Origin: Semisulcospira habei | Taxonomy: Eukaryota > Mollusca > Gastropoda > Semisulcospiridae | Assembly (NCBI GenBank): GCA_036245525.1 | Contig: BTPG01000004.1 | Location: 233,199,864 to 233,263,863 of the forward strand | Direction of reading: 5' to 3' | DNA length: 64,000 nt | Part shown: positions 1 through 10,349 of the stretch, one piece after another | Layout: every line of letters starts with the position of its first letter | Numbering within the stretch: the stretch's first letter is position 1 | Notes under the pieces: model-generated | What the model saw: only the letters and a program-made list of their open reading frames with translations | Told to the model about the DNA's origin: nothing | Databases searched by the model: none | Made by a program: the position numbers and the translations under genes

Positions 1-221
1 GAGACACCGTAAGTGATTTGGCCTCCATGCTGTTTTTCACCTACACCACTGACATTGAATGCCTACTATTTTTACCGTCCACCTGTTGAACCATGCCAGA
101 ATCATTGACCTTGAAGGATCTGAACCTTTGCCGCAACTGTGCATGCGGCCACCATACGGCAACCCCACGGCTGCAATTCACAAACTTCTGAATTGTGTTA
201 TCTAACGACTATGTATCAGTT
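1..221. other. Unassigned left edge
   Basis: I see no convincing reading frame, repeat or RNA gene here. It is ordinary mixed-composition DNA leading into the palindromic element at 222. Confidence 0.5.
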
Positions 222-358
222 GTAGCAGATGGATCGACCATGATTCTTCAAGGGTAGTGCCAGTTTAGTTTGGCGCCAGCAGGTGCCAAGCTAAACTGAT
301 GGCGCTAAGCTAAACTGGCCCTACCCTGAATTATCATGGTCGATCCATCTCCTGCTAC
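222..358. repeat. Palindromic foldback element, copy 1
   Basis: A long imperfect inverted repeat. The left arm runs from about 222 to 278 (GTAGCAG, then GATGGATCGACCATGAT, then TTCAAGGGTAGTGCCAG). The right arm at about 301-358 is its near reverse complement. The centre holds an extra partial copy of the TGGCGCC/GGTGCCAAGC core. The core matches the hairpins at 58769, 63134 and 63746, and the outer GATCGACCATGAT block recurs beside the 63746 copy. It has no coding capacity. A non-autonomous foldback or MITE-like element is the likeliest identity, but no target-site duplication is obvious. Confidence 0.8.
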
Positions 359-1170
359 TGTAGGTCGTAAAGACTAAATGGGAAAAAGAAATGAAGCAGA
401 TTGTGGTGCCACAACTCGATGTTGAAAGTGCCATGATCATTACAACATTTTCGCGTGTGACGTCATCGTGCACTCACATTTCCTTTTAAATTCAAATATA
501 TCATTTTTCACAACACATCACTGGTCGATGTCGGTTAGGAACGTTTCTGTCTGATCAGCTTGTTATTAGCCACAAATATTGAATCTCACCTACAGCAATA
601 TTTCTGATCAAACACTCAGAACCTGAAAGAGTGATGTGGCCTTGTACCCGTCTTGTGTGTCGCCTAGCAGTCATCTGTTGGTCTGGGTTTCTGTTATTAT
701 TCCAAACACTATTTATCTGGATGTGCTGCAGTATTCCTGTTTATATATATTTTCCTGCTGTGATTATTTTCATAATGTGCGTGTTCCCATCTCGATTCTA
801 TTTTCTTTGTGTTTTAAATTGTGATGTTGCTTTCCTCAATATGGTTTTCGGGCGTTTACAATCGTTTTGTCTCAAACATATCAGTGCTGAAAGAATCTTC
901 TTTTCCCACAATAGTCCAATTTTTAGCGTAGCAACATCACTTCTGTTTTACAACTTGATCGTCGTGTTTATGTGTGATATTGTATTTTTGTGAGTTTATT
1001 GGTAGTGTGTGCAGTAGCTGGGGATTAGTAGGGTTTTGGGGATGGACATGCTAAGGCTAAGGCTGTCCGTCAAATGGTTAATAATTGTGGGCAGTCCTTT
1101 GTGTGTGCAAGTTGGATGTCCACTTGGAGGGCTTCGGGTCAGTAAAATGTCTGCTTTTGATTTAAAGTTT
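359..1170. other. Unassigned, AT-rich
   Basis: No feature recognised. A 120-codon frame at 631-993 is hydrophobic and T-rich with no recognisable domain. It looks like chance in low-complexity sequence. Confidence 0.5.
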
Positions 1171-1312
1171 GCAATAGTTGCATAGAATAAATAAACTCTG
1201 TACGTCTTTCAGAAAACTAGGGACATTGAATTTTGTTGAAATAATCTGCTTCACATGGCATTTCGTCCGGTTGTGTGCTATTAATGACGTAAGCATAGCG
1301 AACACACGCGGA

Positions 1313-1936
1313 ATTTCACACAACAGAGAGGCGTGTGAAACAGAGCTTGAGATGAACCTCATTTCACACAACAGAGAGGCGTGTGAAACAGAGCTCGAGA
1401 TGAACCTCATTTCACACAACAGAGAGGCGTGTGAAACAGAGCTCGAGATGAACCTCATTTCACACAACAGAGAGGCGTGTGAAACAGAGCTCGAGATGAA
1501 CCTCATTTCACACAACAGAGAGGCGTGTAAAACAGAGCTCGAGATGAACCTCATTTCACACAACAGAGAGGCGTGTGGAACAGAGCTCGAGATGAACCTC
1601 ATTTCACACAACAGAGAGGCGTGTGAAACAGAGCTCGAGATGAACCTCATTTCACACAACAGAGAGGCGTGTGAAACAGAGCTCGAGACGAACCTCATTT
1701 CACACAACAGAGAGGCGTGTGGAACAGAGCTCGAGATGAACATCATTTCACACAACAGAGAGGCGTGTGAAACAGAGCTCGAGATAAACCTCATTTCACA
1801 CAACAGAGAGGCGTGTGAAACAGAGCTTGAGATAAACCTCATTTCACACAACAGAGAGGCGTGTGAAACAGAGCTCGAGATAAACCTCATTTCACACAAC
1901 AGAGAGGCGTGTGAAACAGAGCTCGAGATAAACCTC
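1313..1936 (+). repeat. 48-bp minisatellite, exactly 13 units
   Basis: The array is 624 bp, or 13 x 48. Each unit contains an inverted repeat, TTTCACAC...GTGTGAAA with an 11-nt loop, then GAGCTCGAG. Because 48 is a multiple of three, both strands stay open as long 16-residue-repeat frames. I treat those frames as by-products, since neither has a start context, composition or domain arguing for a protein. The paralogous array at 24121 also has exactly 13 units. Confidence 0.95.
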
Positions 1937-2007
1937 ATTTCAAGCTATTATTGCGTGAACTCCGCCTGTGATATGGTGTCATTTAATCCCCGTGCACACG
2001 AGCCAGT

Positions 2008-2294
2008 GTGTGAGGGGAGAGCTGACTTACTGCTGAGTTGTGTGAGGGGAGAGCTGACTTACTGCTGAGTTGTGTGAGGGGAGAGCTGACTTACTGCTGA
2101 GTTGTGTGAGGGGAGAGCTTACTTACTGCTGAGTTGTGTGAGGGGAGAGCTGACTTGCTGCTGAGTTGTGTGAGGGGAGAGCTGACTTACTGCTGAGTTG
2201 TGTGAGGTGAGAGCTGACTTACTGCTGAGTTATGTGAGGGGGGAGCTGACTTACTGCTGAGTTATGTGAGGTGAGAGCTGACTTACTGCCGAGT
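2008..2294 (+). repeat. 32-bp minisatellite, about 9 units
   Basis: Units read GTGTGAGGGGAGAGCTGACT followed by TACTGCTGAGTT. GGGG/GGTG and TTGTG/TTATG variants alternate, and the last unit degenerates into the bridge. The paralogous array at 24816 has about 11 units. Confidence 0.93.
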
Positions 2295-2469
2295 TCTGTC
2301 ACGCGGGCTCCACGCATATCACGCAAACAGCATGGTAGAACTATGCGCACAGATGGAACTCGGTTGGAAAAGAATTGCGCTGCCGACAATTGGCTCCTTC
2401 TCGTATGAACCGTGGACACTCGCTCTGTAAGTAGTGAGGTTTGCTTTGAGAGGATGATGCATAGATCCT

Positions 2470-3737
2470 TGTGATGAAGCTCTATGCTATGCTCTAGTGC
2501 TCGCACAATAGGATTAGTACGGTAGGGTTTTTGTTAACGGTTTGTTTGTGCCGAAAGTCCGTGGGGCCTGCTGCCCACGTGCAATATGTAAGACATGGTT
2601 AGCACGGGATTTTTTTAGTGAGTTCTGTTTAGTGAGTTCTAGGCGGAAGCTGTGACTGTCAGAGGTCTAGATCGGGAGTGCGGGCTGTTTTGTCGTATGG
2701 AACGGTTGTGTTTGAGTTACCTAGCCCGCATTCCAAGACTCTGAAGCCTAGATTTCAGGTATGTTTCTATAAACGTAGTATTGATAGTTGTTTAGTTAAA
2801 GACAGTATGCGTGGTAAGATTAATGTGGTTGTATAGCGGTGTTCCGGTTTGGTTTAGTATAGTATGTTTAGAATTCGGTGAAGTAACCGGTGTTTCTGTA
2901 TACAGTTGTTTACCGAGTTAGATGACTAAAGGAATATGAAGTGTGTATGTCTAAGCCGCTAGGAAGATAGTACGTGGTTGGGTAAGCATAGTTTTTTCCA
3001 GGGTATAGAGTAATGTATAGCAAGAGTGTCAGTTAGGCTATAGTCTGTTTCAAGATAGTGACAGAGATGGGGTGATACGAAAATAGTTTATGAAGCACGT
3101 GTGTGTGTGTGAATGAACGTGTGGGTTATTTGTATCAGCCAGGTTACGTGACGTTTCTCATTGATCCAATATGTTGTGTGTTTAGCAAGTGTTACGTTGG
3201 GACTTTTGTCTATTCAGAGTTCTTGTAACGAGAGTGGAAAGACGGACGCCGAGACGTCGAGTCGCAGGTGGGACCTACGTGAGGTCATCTCTCCAGCTCT
3301 TCTGAGAGTGAGTCTGACTGGGGACCAAGACACCCAAGTCCAAGCGAGAACTGAGTACCGTACGAGAACAAGGACGTCCGTGCCCAAAGAGAGACAGGAC
3401 GGCAACAAGCGTACGACGAAGGACTTTCACGCCTAGACGTGAGAAGGACCAACGTAACCAGGCAACAACATCAAACAGGTTGGAGGCAATGTGAGACTAA
3501 GACCTAACCTGGCAAAGATATTGTGATACGTGTGTGGTGTGATAATAGAACAGTGTATATAGTTGATAGTCATTTAAGTCGTTCTTCTCCTTTAGAGTGT
3601 ATAAAGGTTACTTTAGAAAGGGAGCCCGTGTGTTGTGTTTTACCGCATGAATGCGCCCGTCTGAGTCAGTGGCGGTGTATGCGTCTGTTGCGTGAGAGTC
3701 TGTGCGTACGACTGTGGGCAAGTCTGCGTGCGTTACA
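2470..3737. mobile_element. Solo LTR (family C), 1268 bp
   Basis: The segment begins TGTGATG and ends GCGTTACA. It is flanked by a perfect 5-bp duplication ATCCT at 2465-2469 and 3738-3742. The paralogous compound unit reads GATCCTCATAAGCCC without the insert (near 26380), so this is a demonstrated empty/occupied pair. TG...CA ends and a 5-bp TSD are typical of Ty3/Gypsy and some BEL/Pao elements. With no internal region between the TSDs, it is best read as a solo LTR left by recombination. The small ORFs inside are not supported. Confidence 0.85.
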
Positions 3738-4082
3738 ATCCTCATAAGCCCGGAGGGCTCATGAGAATCTGTCTCATGGAGATGTTTGGCGTCTTGCTTA
3801 TGCCCATGGTACAATCTGCTTACCCGCCTTGACTTTGTTGTTGGGAGTCGTTGGTCGCAAACAGAACCTCACTATTTATTGACTTGGGGAGGAGGGGAGG
3901 AGATGGGGAGCGGACTGGAGGAAGGGAGGGGAGCTTTTGGTGCATTCGATACTTGTGGATAATAACAGACAGCTTGCGTGTATAGTATGATGTCTTTGTT
4001 ATCGCCCTTTACTTTACAGTTCCTCACAATTGTTATCGCTTTGTGTTATTTTGCAATATCCGTACAGGAGTGATGTTCAGCC

Positions 4083-4540
4083 TACTGTTATTCTCACAAA
4101 CAGGCGTGGCAGCTATCATATTATGTTTTTGTATACATAATTCTATTGCTATGTTTATGTTTTGATACTATGGATGGCCTGATTGCGATGTTCCCGACGC
4201 ACGGCAGACATTGCAGTAATCGCCACACCATGACAGCTCAAATCTACACTTGTTTTGAACGCACCGTCCGGTTATGAATAATGTTTGTGTTAAGAGGGAC
4301 CAAGGAATTTAAAATAATTGTGTTACATATTACATGAGGTCGAATGTAATAAATTTCATTGTCAAGTTTCTGTACTGTACTGGTTCTGTATATTGTATGC
4401 TAAACCATGACTGGTGGAGATTTACCAGCCAGGACTTGCTTCAGACACAAGTTCTGGCTCCAAGGCCCTGTCTCTGAACTGTGTGACAACAGGCAGTCGA
4501 GGCTCGTAAATCATCACTACTTACGGTTTAACGGCGTTAT
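4083..4540. other. Unassigned spacer
   Basis: No gene seen. An AATAAA-like run (GTAATAAATTTCATTG, about 4348) resembles the 3' ends of CR1-like elements seen elsewhere in the window, but no coding remnant lies upstream. Confidence 0.4.
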
Positions 4541-5727
4541 TCCACTATCGTATAATCCCCGTGTCATGCCATGCCGCTAGCGTATCATCCCCGTGTCATG
4601 CCATGCCGCTAGCGTATCATCCCCGTGTTATGCCATGCCACTAGCGTATCATCCCCGTGTCATGCCATGCCACTAGCGTATCATCCCCGTGTCAGGCCAT
4701 GCCACTAGCGTATCATCCCCGTGTCAGGCCATGCCACTAGCGTATCATCCCCGTGTCAGGCCATGCCACTAGCGTATCATCCCCGTGTCAGGCCATGCCA
4801 CTAGCGTATCATCCCCGTGTCAGGCCATGCCACTAGCGTATCATCCCCGTGTCAAGCCATGCCACTAGCGTATCATCCCCGTGTCATGCCATGCCACTAG
4901 CGTATCATCCCCGTGTCAGGCCATGCCACTAGCGTATCATCCCCATGTCATGCCATGCCGCTAGCGTATAATCCCAGTGCCATGCCATGCCGCTAGCGTA
5001 TCATCCCCGTGTCATGCCATGCCACTAGCGTATAATCCCTGTGTCATGCCATGCCACTAGCGTATCATCCCCGTGTCAGCCCATGCCGCTAGCGTATCAT
5101 CCCCGTGTCATGCCATGCCGCTAGCGTATAATCCCTGTGTCATGCCATGCCACTAGCGTATCATCCCCGTGTCATGCCATGCCGCTAGCGTATCATCCCC
5201 GTGTCAGGCCATGCCGCTAGCGTATCATCCCCGTGTCAGGCCATGCCACTAGCGTGTCATCCCCGTGTCATGCCATGCCGCTAGCGTATAATCCCTGTGT
5301 CATGCCGTGTCACTAGCGTATCATCCCCGTGTCATGCCATGCCGCTAGCGTATAATCCATGTGTCATGCCATGCCACTAGCGTATCATCCCCGTGTCATG
5401 CCATGTCACTATCGTATAATCCCTGTGTCATGCCATGCCACTATCGTATAATCCTTGTGTCATGCCATGCCACTATCGTATCATCCCTGTGTCATGCCAT
5501 GCCACTATCGTATCATCCCTGTGTCATGCCATGCCACTATCGTATAATCCCTGTGTCAAGCCATGCCACTATCGTATAATCCCTGTGTCATGCCATGCCA
5601 CTATCATATAATCCCTGTGTCATGCCATGCCACTATCGTATAATCCCTGTGTCATGCCATGCCACTATCGTATAATCCCTGTGTCATGCCATGCCACTAT
5701 CGTATAATCCCTGTGTCATGCCATACC
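4541..5727 (+). repeat. 32-bp satellite, about 37 units
   Basis: The period is 32 bp (CGTATCATCCCCGTGTCATG plus CCATGCCACTAG), from about 4549 to the decayed unit at 5701-5727. Two blocks are visible. Up to about 5400 most units carry CTAGCGTATCATCCCCG. After that units carry CTATCGTATAATCCCTG. The 72-codon frame inside the array is an artefact of the repeat. Confidence 0.95.
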
Positions 5728-6639
5728 GATTTGACGGTTGAATTGACTCGATAGAGCACTTTGATACAACAGCGTTTTGCTTACTTCTGTGTTTCTTATA
5801 ATAACCCTGACAGGGGCTCGATCGATAACACGAAGTTCCACAGCTGTGATGTCAACAATTCTTTATTGCGTCCTGCTGCATGCTGCTTCAGAATTTAAGC
5901 CCAATGAATCCCTGGTCTAAATGTAGGGTTCCATAGGTCACGTGGTTACAAAATCCCGACGCATAGTGTACGGTCGCGGAACAAGAACGTTTGACGTCAT
6001 ATGAAACACAGACGACACAAATTGTTCCCAGATGATTACCACACACAAAAAAGACATGTTCAGATATCAAAGGACACCTCGCCAACAGTGGGATAATGGA
6101 TATGTATCCTCGCTTCTGTGTACTCTTACATCAGACTCCCCCATTGACCTGTCCTCAGCGTGTAGCAAGGATGTTTCACTGTGTCAGTCAGGAAGGGAGA
6201 TATTTTTCATGGAGGGTGGGAGAGGGGAGTAGAGGAGGGGGGGGGGAGCCTGTCTAAACAAAAGTAAATTAACTGAGATTTAAAATACTTTTTGGGGGTA
6301 AATCGCGAAAAAAATTTCCCTCCCAAAATATAGGGGAGGAAGGAGGTGAGGTTTGTGTGTGGGGATATTCTGCCCCCCCCCCTCCGCCCTTTACATTTCC
6401 TTTGGGGGGCATGGTCCCCCGGATCCAGTTTCTAAGCCACTGTATAAAATAGTGTCGCTGTAAAGTTGCAGAAGTTGTATACATTCATGATTGTTTGAAA
6501 GCATGCCACTACATATAACTGTAATACAAATGATTTTACAACAGCCTGCAACTCTACACCTTAAGAACTCTAAAGGGGAACTTTACGATTTCGTGTAATT
6601 AAATAAAGGAGCCGAACAGGAGATTTCCTTGAAGGGCAG
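5728..6639. other. Unassigned, with G/C homopolymers
   Basis: No gene recognised. It holds poly-G near 6237-6247 and poly-C near 6374-6382. The short frames here have no domain. Confidence 0.45.
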
Positions 6640-6711
6640 AGTGGGATTGACACCCCATCTCACAGTGGGATTGACACCCCATCTCACAGTGGGATTGACA
6701 TCCCATCTCAC
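6640..6711 (+). repeat. 24-bp tandem repeat, 3 units
   Basis: Three near-identical 24-bp units (AGTGGGATTGACACCCCATC plus TCAC). The third carries one C-to-T change. Confidence 0.9.
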
Positions 6712-6956
6712 TCCTTTCCCTGGACAGCACGTTTCAAGTACAAAATAAAAGTCCGAACCCCTTAGGTGAACACAATTAGTGCATACAAGACAAAAAATGC
6801 GGGTGGCGTGGTGTGTGTCTTGTTTATGGGGGAGGGGGGGGGGGCGGAGCTGACGAATTCGTTTGCCCGCGGGCGCCAAAGACCAACTCACCAAGAGTGA
6901 AATCAGTAGAATGCTTTTAGCACGTTGGTAATTTTGAGACAGGTTTTTGAAACGGT

Positions 6957-7080
6957 ACATATCGCATACATCACATCACATACATCACATATCGCATACA
7001 TCACATATCGCATACATCACATATCGCATACATCACATATCGCATACATCACATATCATATACATCACATATCATATACC
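6957..7080 (+). repeat. 16-bp minisatellite (ATCGCATACATCACAT)
   Basis: About eight units of a 16-bp motif, with ATCATATACATCACAT variants at the right end. The same motif resumes at 9611-9634 beyond the LINE, so the LINE appears to have inserted into this array. Confidence 0.9.
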
Positions 7081-7082
7081 TC

Positions 7083-9571
7083 GACCACAACAGCACACGA
7101 CCCGGAAAATACATCCTTCTTGGCGACTTCAACTTCCACTTCGACAAACCCGACCACCCCGACACCAAACACCTCTGCACGTCACCTTCAAACCACAATC
7201 TTACACATCACCAAACCCACCCACCGACTCGGCCACACCGTCGACTGGATCATCACCCGCACCTCCGATCAACTCTTTCTCGACTCTGACATCTCCTCTG
7301 TGCTCCCCTCTGACCACCTCGCTATTCTCGACTCCCTCAACCTACCTCCCCTATAAAAACCTAAGCTCCTTGTCTCTCGTCGCAAACTAAAATCTGTCAA
7401 CCGAGAGAGTTTCTTCGACGAAGCTGTCGACCTTCTCCTGGACCCCGCCTCCCCCCTCTCCTGATCTTGCATCCCACTTCGATTCGTCCCTCCGATACCT
7501 CCTAGACACCCATGCTCCTGTCACCACCTGCTCCATGCCTGACCGACTCACCTCACCTTGGCTCACCGACAAGATAGCTAAGGGCAAGCGTGAGCGCCGA
7601 CAAGCGGAACTCCGCTGGCGCTCATCCGATCTCACCGTCAACAGACAGATCTTCCAAACCGCCAGATCCAAAGTCTACAGAATGATCTCCGATGCCAAAC
7701 ACAAACACATTCAAAAGACATCCTGGATTCCACTTCTTCCAAACCCCTCTACGTTACAATGAATACACTCCTAGGCACATCTAGAGACTCACCTCTCCCC
7801 AACACACACAACAAAGAACTCCCATCCGCCTTTTCCACCTATTTTTTTTTTTTTTGACAAAATCCAAACTCTGCGTAACACATTCGATACTCTAACTACT
7901 CCGCCTTGCCCTCCCGACGCCCCCCCCCCCCCCATCCCCTTCACTGGCACTCCCCTCTCGTTCTTCCGCCCTGTCTCTCAGGATGAAGTTCTCAAAGCCA
8001 TCAAGTCTATGCCTTTCAAAACCTGTGAACTAGACCCTCTTCCGGCTTCTCTCTACCTGGACGGCCTTCTAAAACGTTTGCCCTTTATTACTGATATCAT
8101 CAACAAATCTTTATAAAATGGCTCCGTCCCCGATATCTTCAAGTCCGCCATCGTTCGTCCTCACCTCATAAAACACAACCTCGACCTTAACGAACTCAAG
8201 AACTATCGCCCAGTCTCCAATCTCTCTTTTCTGTCCAAGCTTCTTGAGAAGGTTGTCCTCAACCAGCTCAACCTCCACCTCGCCGACAACAACCTCCTCA
8301 GTCCCTTCCAGTCTGCCTATCGCAAACATCACAGCACTGAAACAGCCTTTCTAAATATCCTGAACGATCTTCTTCTCTCAACTTTTTCGGGCAACAACTC
8401 CCTTCTTACGCAACTCGATCTCTCTGCCGCCTTCGACACTATAGATCACTCTATCCTCCTCCACCGCCTTCACCACTCCTTCGGCATCACTACCTCCGCT
8501 CACTCCTAGTTTCTCTCCTACCTCCCCGACAGACAGCAGTCCGTCATCATCGACGGCGTCTCTTCTCACCCAGTCAGGCTCTCCTGCGGAGTTCCACAGG
8601 GGTCCGTCCAGGGCCAGGTCCTTTTCACACTCTACACCTCCCCCTGTCCAACATCATCCAGTCTCACCACATACGCCACCACCTCTACGCTGACGACTCA
8701 CAACTGCTAGACAAAGACAAACTCGACAACATTCAGTCACTCCTGACTCGCACGGCTGACTGCTACAAAGACGTGAAAAACTGGATGACAGCAAACAAGC
8801 TCAAACTAAACGATGACAAAACGGAAGCCATGCTGGTAGGCACTCACCAGAAACTCTCCCAGCTCCCTCCCTCTCTCCACCTTCAACTCGACAGCACCCC
8901 CATCTCCCTCTTTGACTCGGCCAAGAACCTCGGCGTTCTCCTCGATTCCTTTCTTTCTATGACCAGCTTGGTCTCTGCCACGGCACGGGCATGCTATTTC
9001 CATCTCGGCGTCGCATCAGCCAGATCAGAAAATACCCCACCAATAAAGCTGCCACCAAACTTGCTGTCTTTCTCATTTTATCTCGCATCGACTATTGCAA
9101 CTCTCTTCTTTCCGGCCTCCCTCACTCCCCCACTTTCACTCTCCAGCGCGTCCAGAACAATGCTGCCCGCCTCGTCCTCATAAAGAAAACATCCGACCAC
9201 ATCACTCCCCTGCTCAAATTTCTTCACTGGCTCCCCATCTCTCAAAGCATTCAATACAAGATTCTGTCTCTCTGCACAAATCCCTTAACAACTACGCTCC
9301 TGCCTATCTCTCCAACTTACTTCACCCCTACACTCCTTCCCGCTCTCTCCGCTCCGCCTCCGACCCTCTCCGCCTCCACATCCCCCGCACCAAACTCAGC
9401 ACTTTCGGCCCCCGCTCCTTCTCTGTCTGCGGCCCATCCACCTGGAACACTCTCCCATTCTCCCTCCGTGGTACGTGAGTCATTGTCTAAAGCGTGCACA
9501 TGCGTGCGCGAGTTGTGAGTGCGCACTTAGAGTTATAATTATTATAAGATAAGCGTATCATAAATACTGTA

Positions 9572-9612
<41 letters not shown>
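7083..9612 (+). pseudogene. Decayed L2/CR1-like LINE (EN-RT)
   Basis: Broken reading frames give, in order: an endonuclease piece with LLGDFNFHFD near 7115; an RT block with FDTIDHSILL (about 8430), a GVPQGS-like motif (about 8590) and a YADDSQL-type motif near 8688-8706; thumb-region text NWMTANKLKLNDDKTE (about 8780); and a C-terminal block with SRIDYCNSLLSG, LHWLPIS, a YKIL-type motif and APAYLSNLL (9080-9320). Such text is typical of L2/CR1-group LINEs. Frameshifts, stops (for example inside 8505-8515) and homopolymer insertions (poly-T 7843, poly-C 7921) make it a pseudogene. It ends in an (ATT)n tail at 9571-9612. Both flanks are the 16-bp repeat, but the exact TSD is unclear. Confidence 0.85.
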
Positions 9613-9614
<2 letters not shown>

Positions 9615-10015
9615 CGCATACATCACATATCACATGATGTTGACACGCATTTGTTTATTAGCCATCCAGTGTTTACACACTTGTTTTGCGACCAATTGAT
9701 GTGTAAACCACTTCACTGAGAAAACGGCAAAACCATCCATCTGCAAGACACAGATGCTCAAGGCGTAGTTGCAGAGGAAGTATGCCTCTTGATGACACCA
9801 CTTCCCTGTGTCCTGCCTTCACTGGCGCCATGGTACTAATGTTATATGTATGTGACTGTTTTCTGCAATACTGCGTCAAACTCCCCTCAGTAACGTGTCA
9901 ATCGTGACACAAGTGAATGTTCTTTGTTATTAAGTTATAACGGCTGACCAGTTCGCTTTTGCTGCAACAGGCTAATAAACATTAAACGTACAGTTTTATT
10001 AGTTTAGTTTTCAAA
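9613..10015. other. Unassigned spacer
   Basis: After a short resumption of the 16-bp repeat (to about 9634) I recognise nothing. It runs into poly-C at 10016. Confidence 0.5.
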
Positions 10016-10019
10016 CCCC

Positions 10020-10091
<72 letters not shown>
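10016..10091. repeat. Poly-C and (TC)n tract at the 5' flank of CR1-A
   Basis: About 15 C residues, then (TC)n to about 10091. CR1-A appears to start immediately after it, and a second (TC)n tract lies just past the element's 3' tail at 22551. Confidence 0.95.
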
Positions 10092-10094
<3 letters not shown>

Positions 10095-10349
10095 AGCAAT
10101 GATAAACAGACCGCGCTGCTGGAAAGACTGAGGGCGGCGAGCTCACATTCCAGCTAATCAAAGTGATTAGACATTTCCGGAGTCTGAGTTAGAACTGTGT
10201 GGAATGTAACTGACGCTAGCCCCAGTGCCTGATACTCGCTGCCGTCACTTGAGCGCAGCAGCGAGCTATCTCTCCCTCTCTCTTTTAGCATGGCCGCCGA
10301 GAGGCTGACATCGGCTGTGTAAATCCGCCAGCCACACCCACCATCCACA

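Larger units (their letters stand above)
1171..4082 (+). repeat. Compound repeat unit, copy 1
   Basis: This stretch is collinear with 23977-26717. Shared parts in order are a leader starting GCAATAGTTGCATAG, a 13-unit 48-bp array, a 32-bp array, a unique bridge (GTTCTGTCACGCGGGCTCC onward) and a tail starting CTCATAAGCCC. Only copy 1 is interrupted at 2470-3737, by a solo LTR. Similarity to copy 2 ends near 4082 (GTGATGTTC). The unit has no ORF outside the repeats and no termini I can recognise. It could be a large non-autonomous transposon or a segmental duplication. Confidence 0.85.

Noticed and set aside
631..993. 120-codon ORF as a membrane protein gene
   Set aside because: It is hydrophobic only because the DNA is T-rich. 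It has no recognisable family, splice context or promoter.
1162..2068. Long overlapping ORFs on both strands (258 and 296 codons)
   Set aside because: They are products of a 48-bp repeat whose period is divisible by three. Both strands are equally open and neither frame has a domain or start context.
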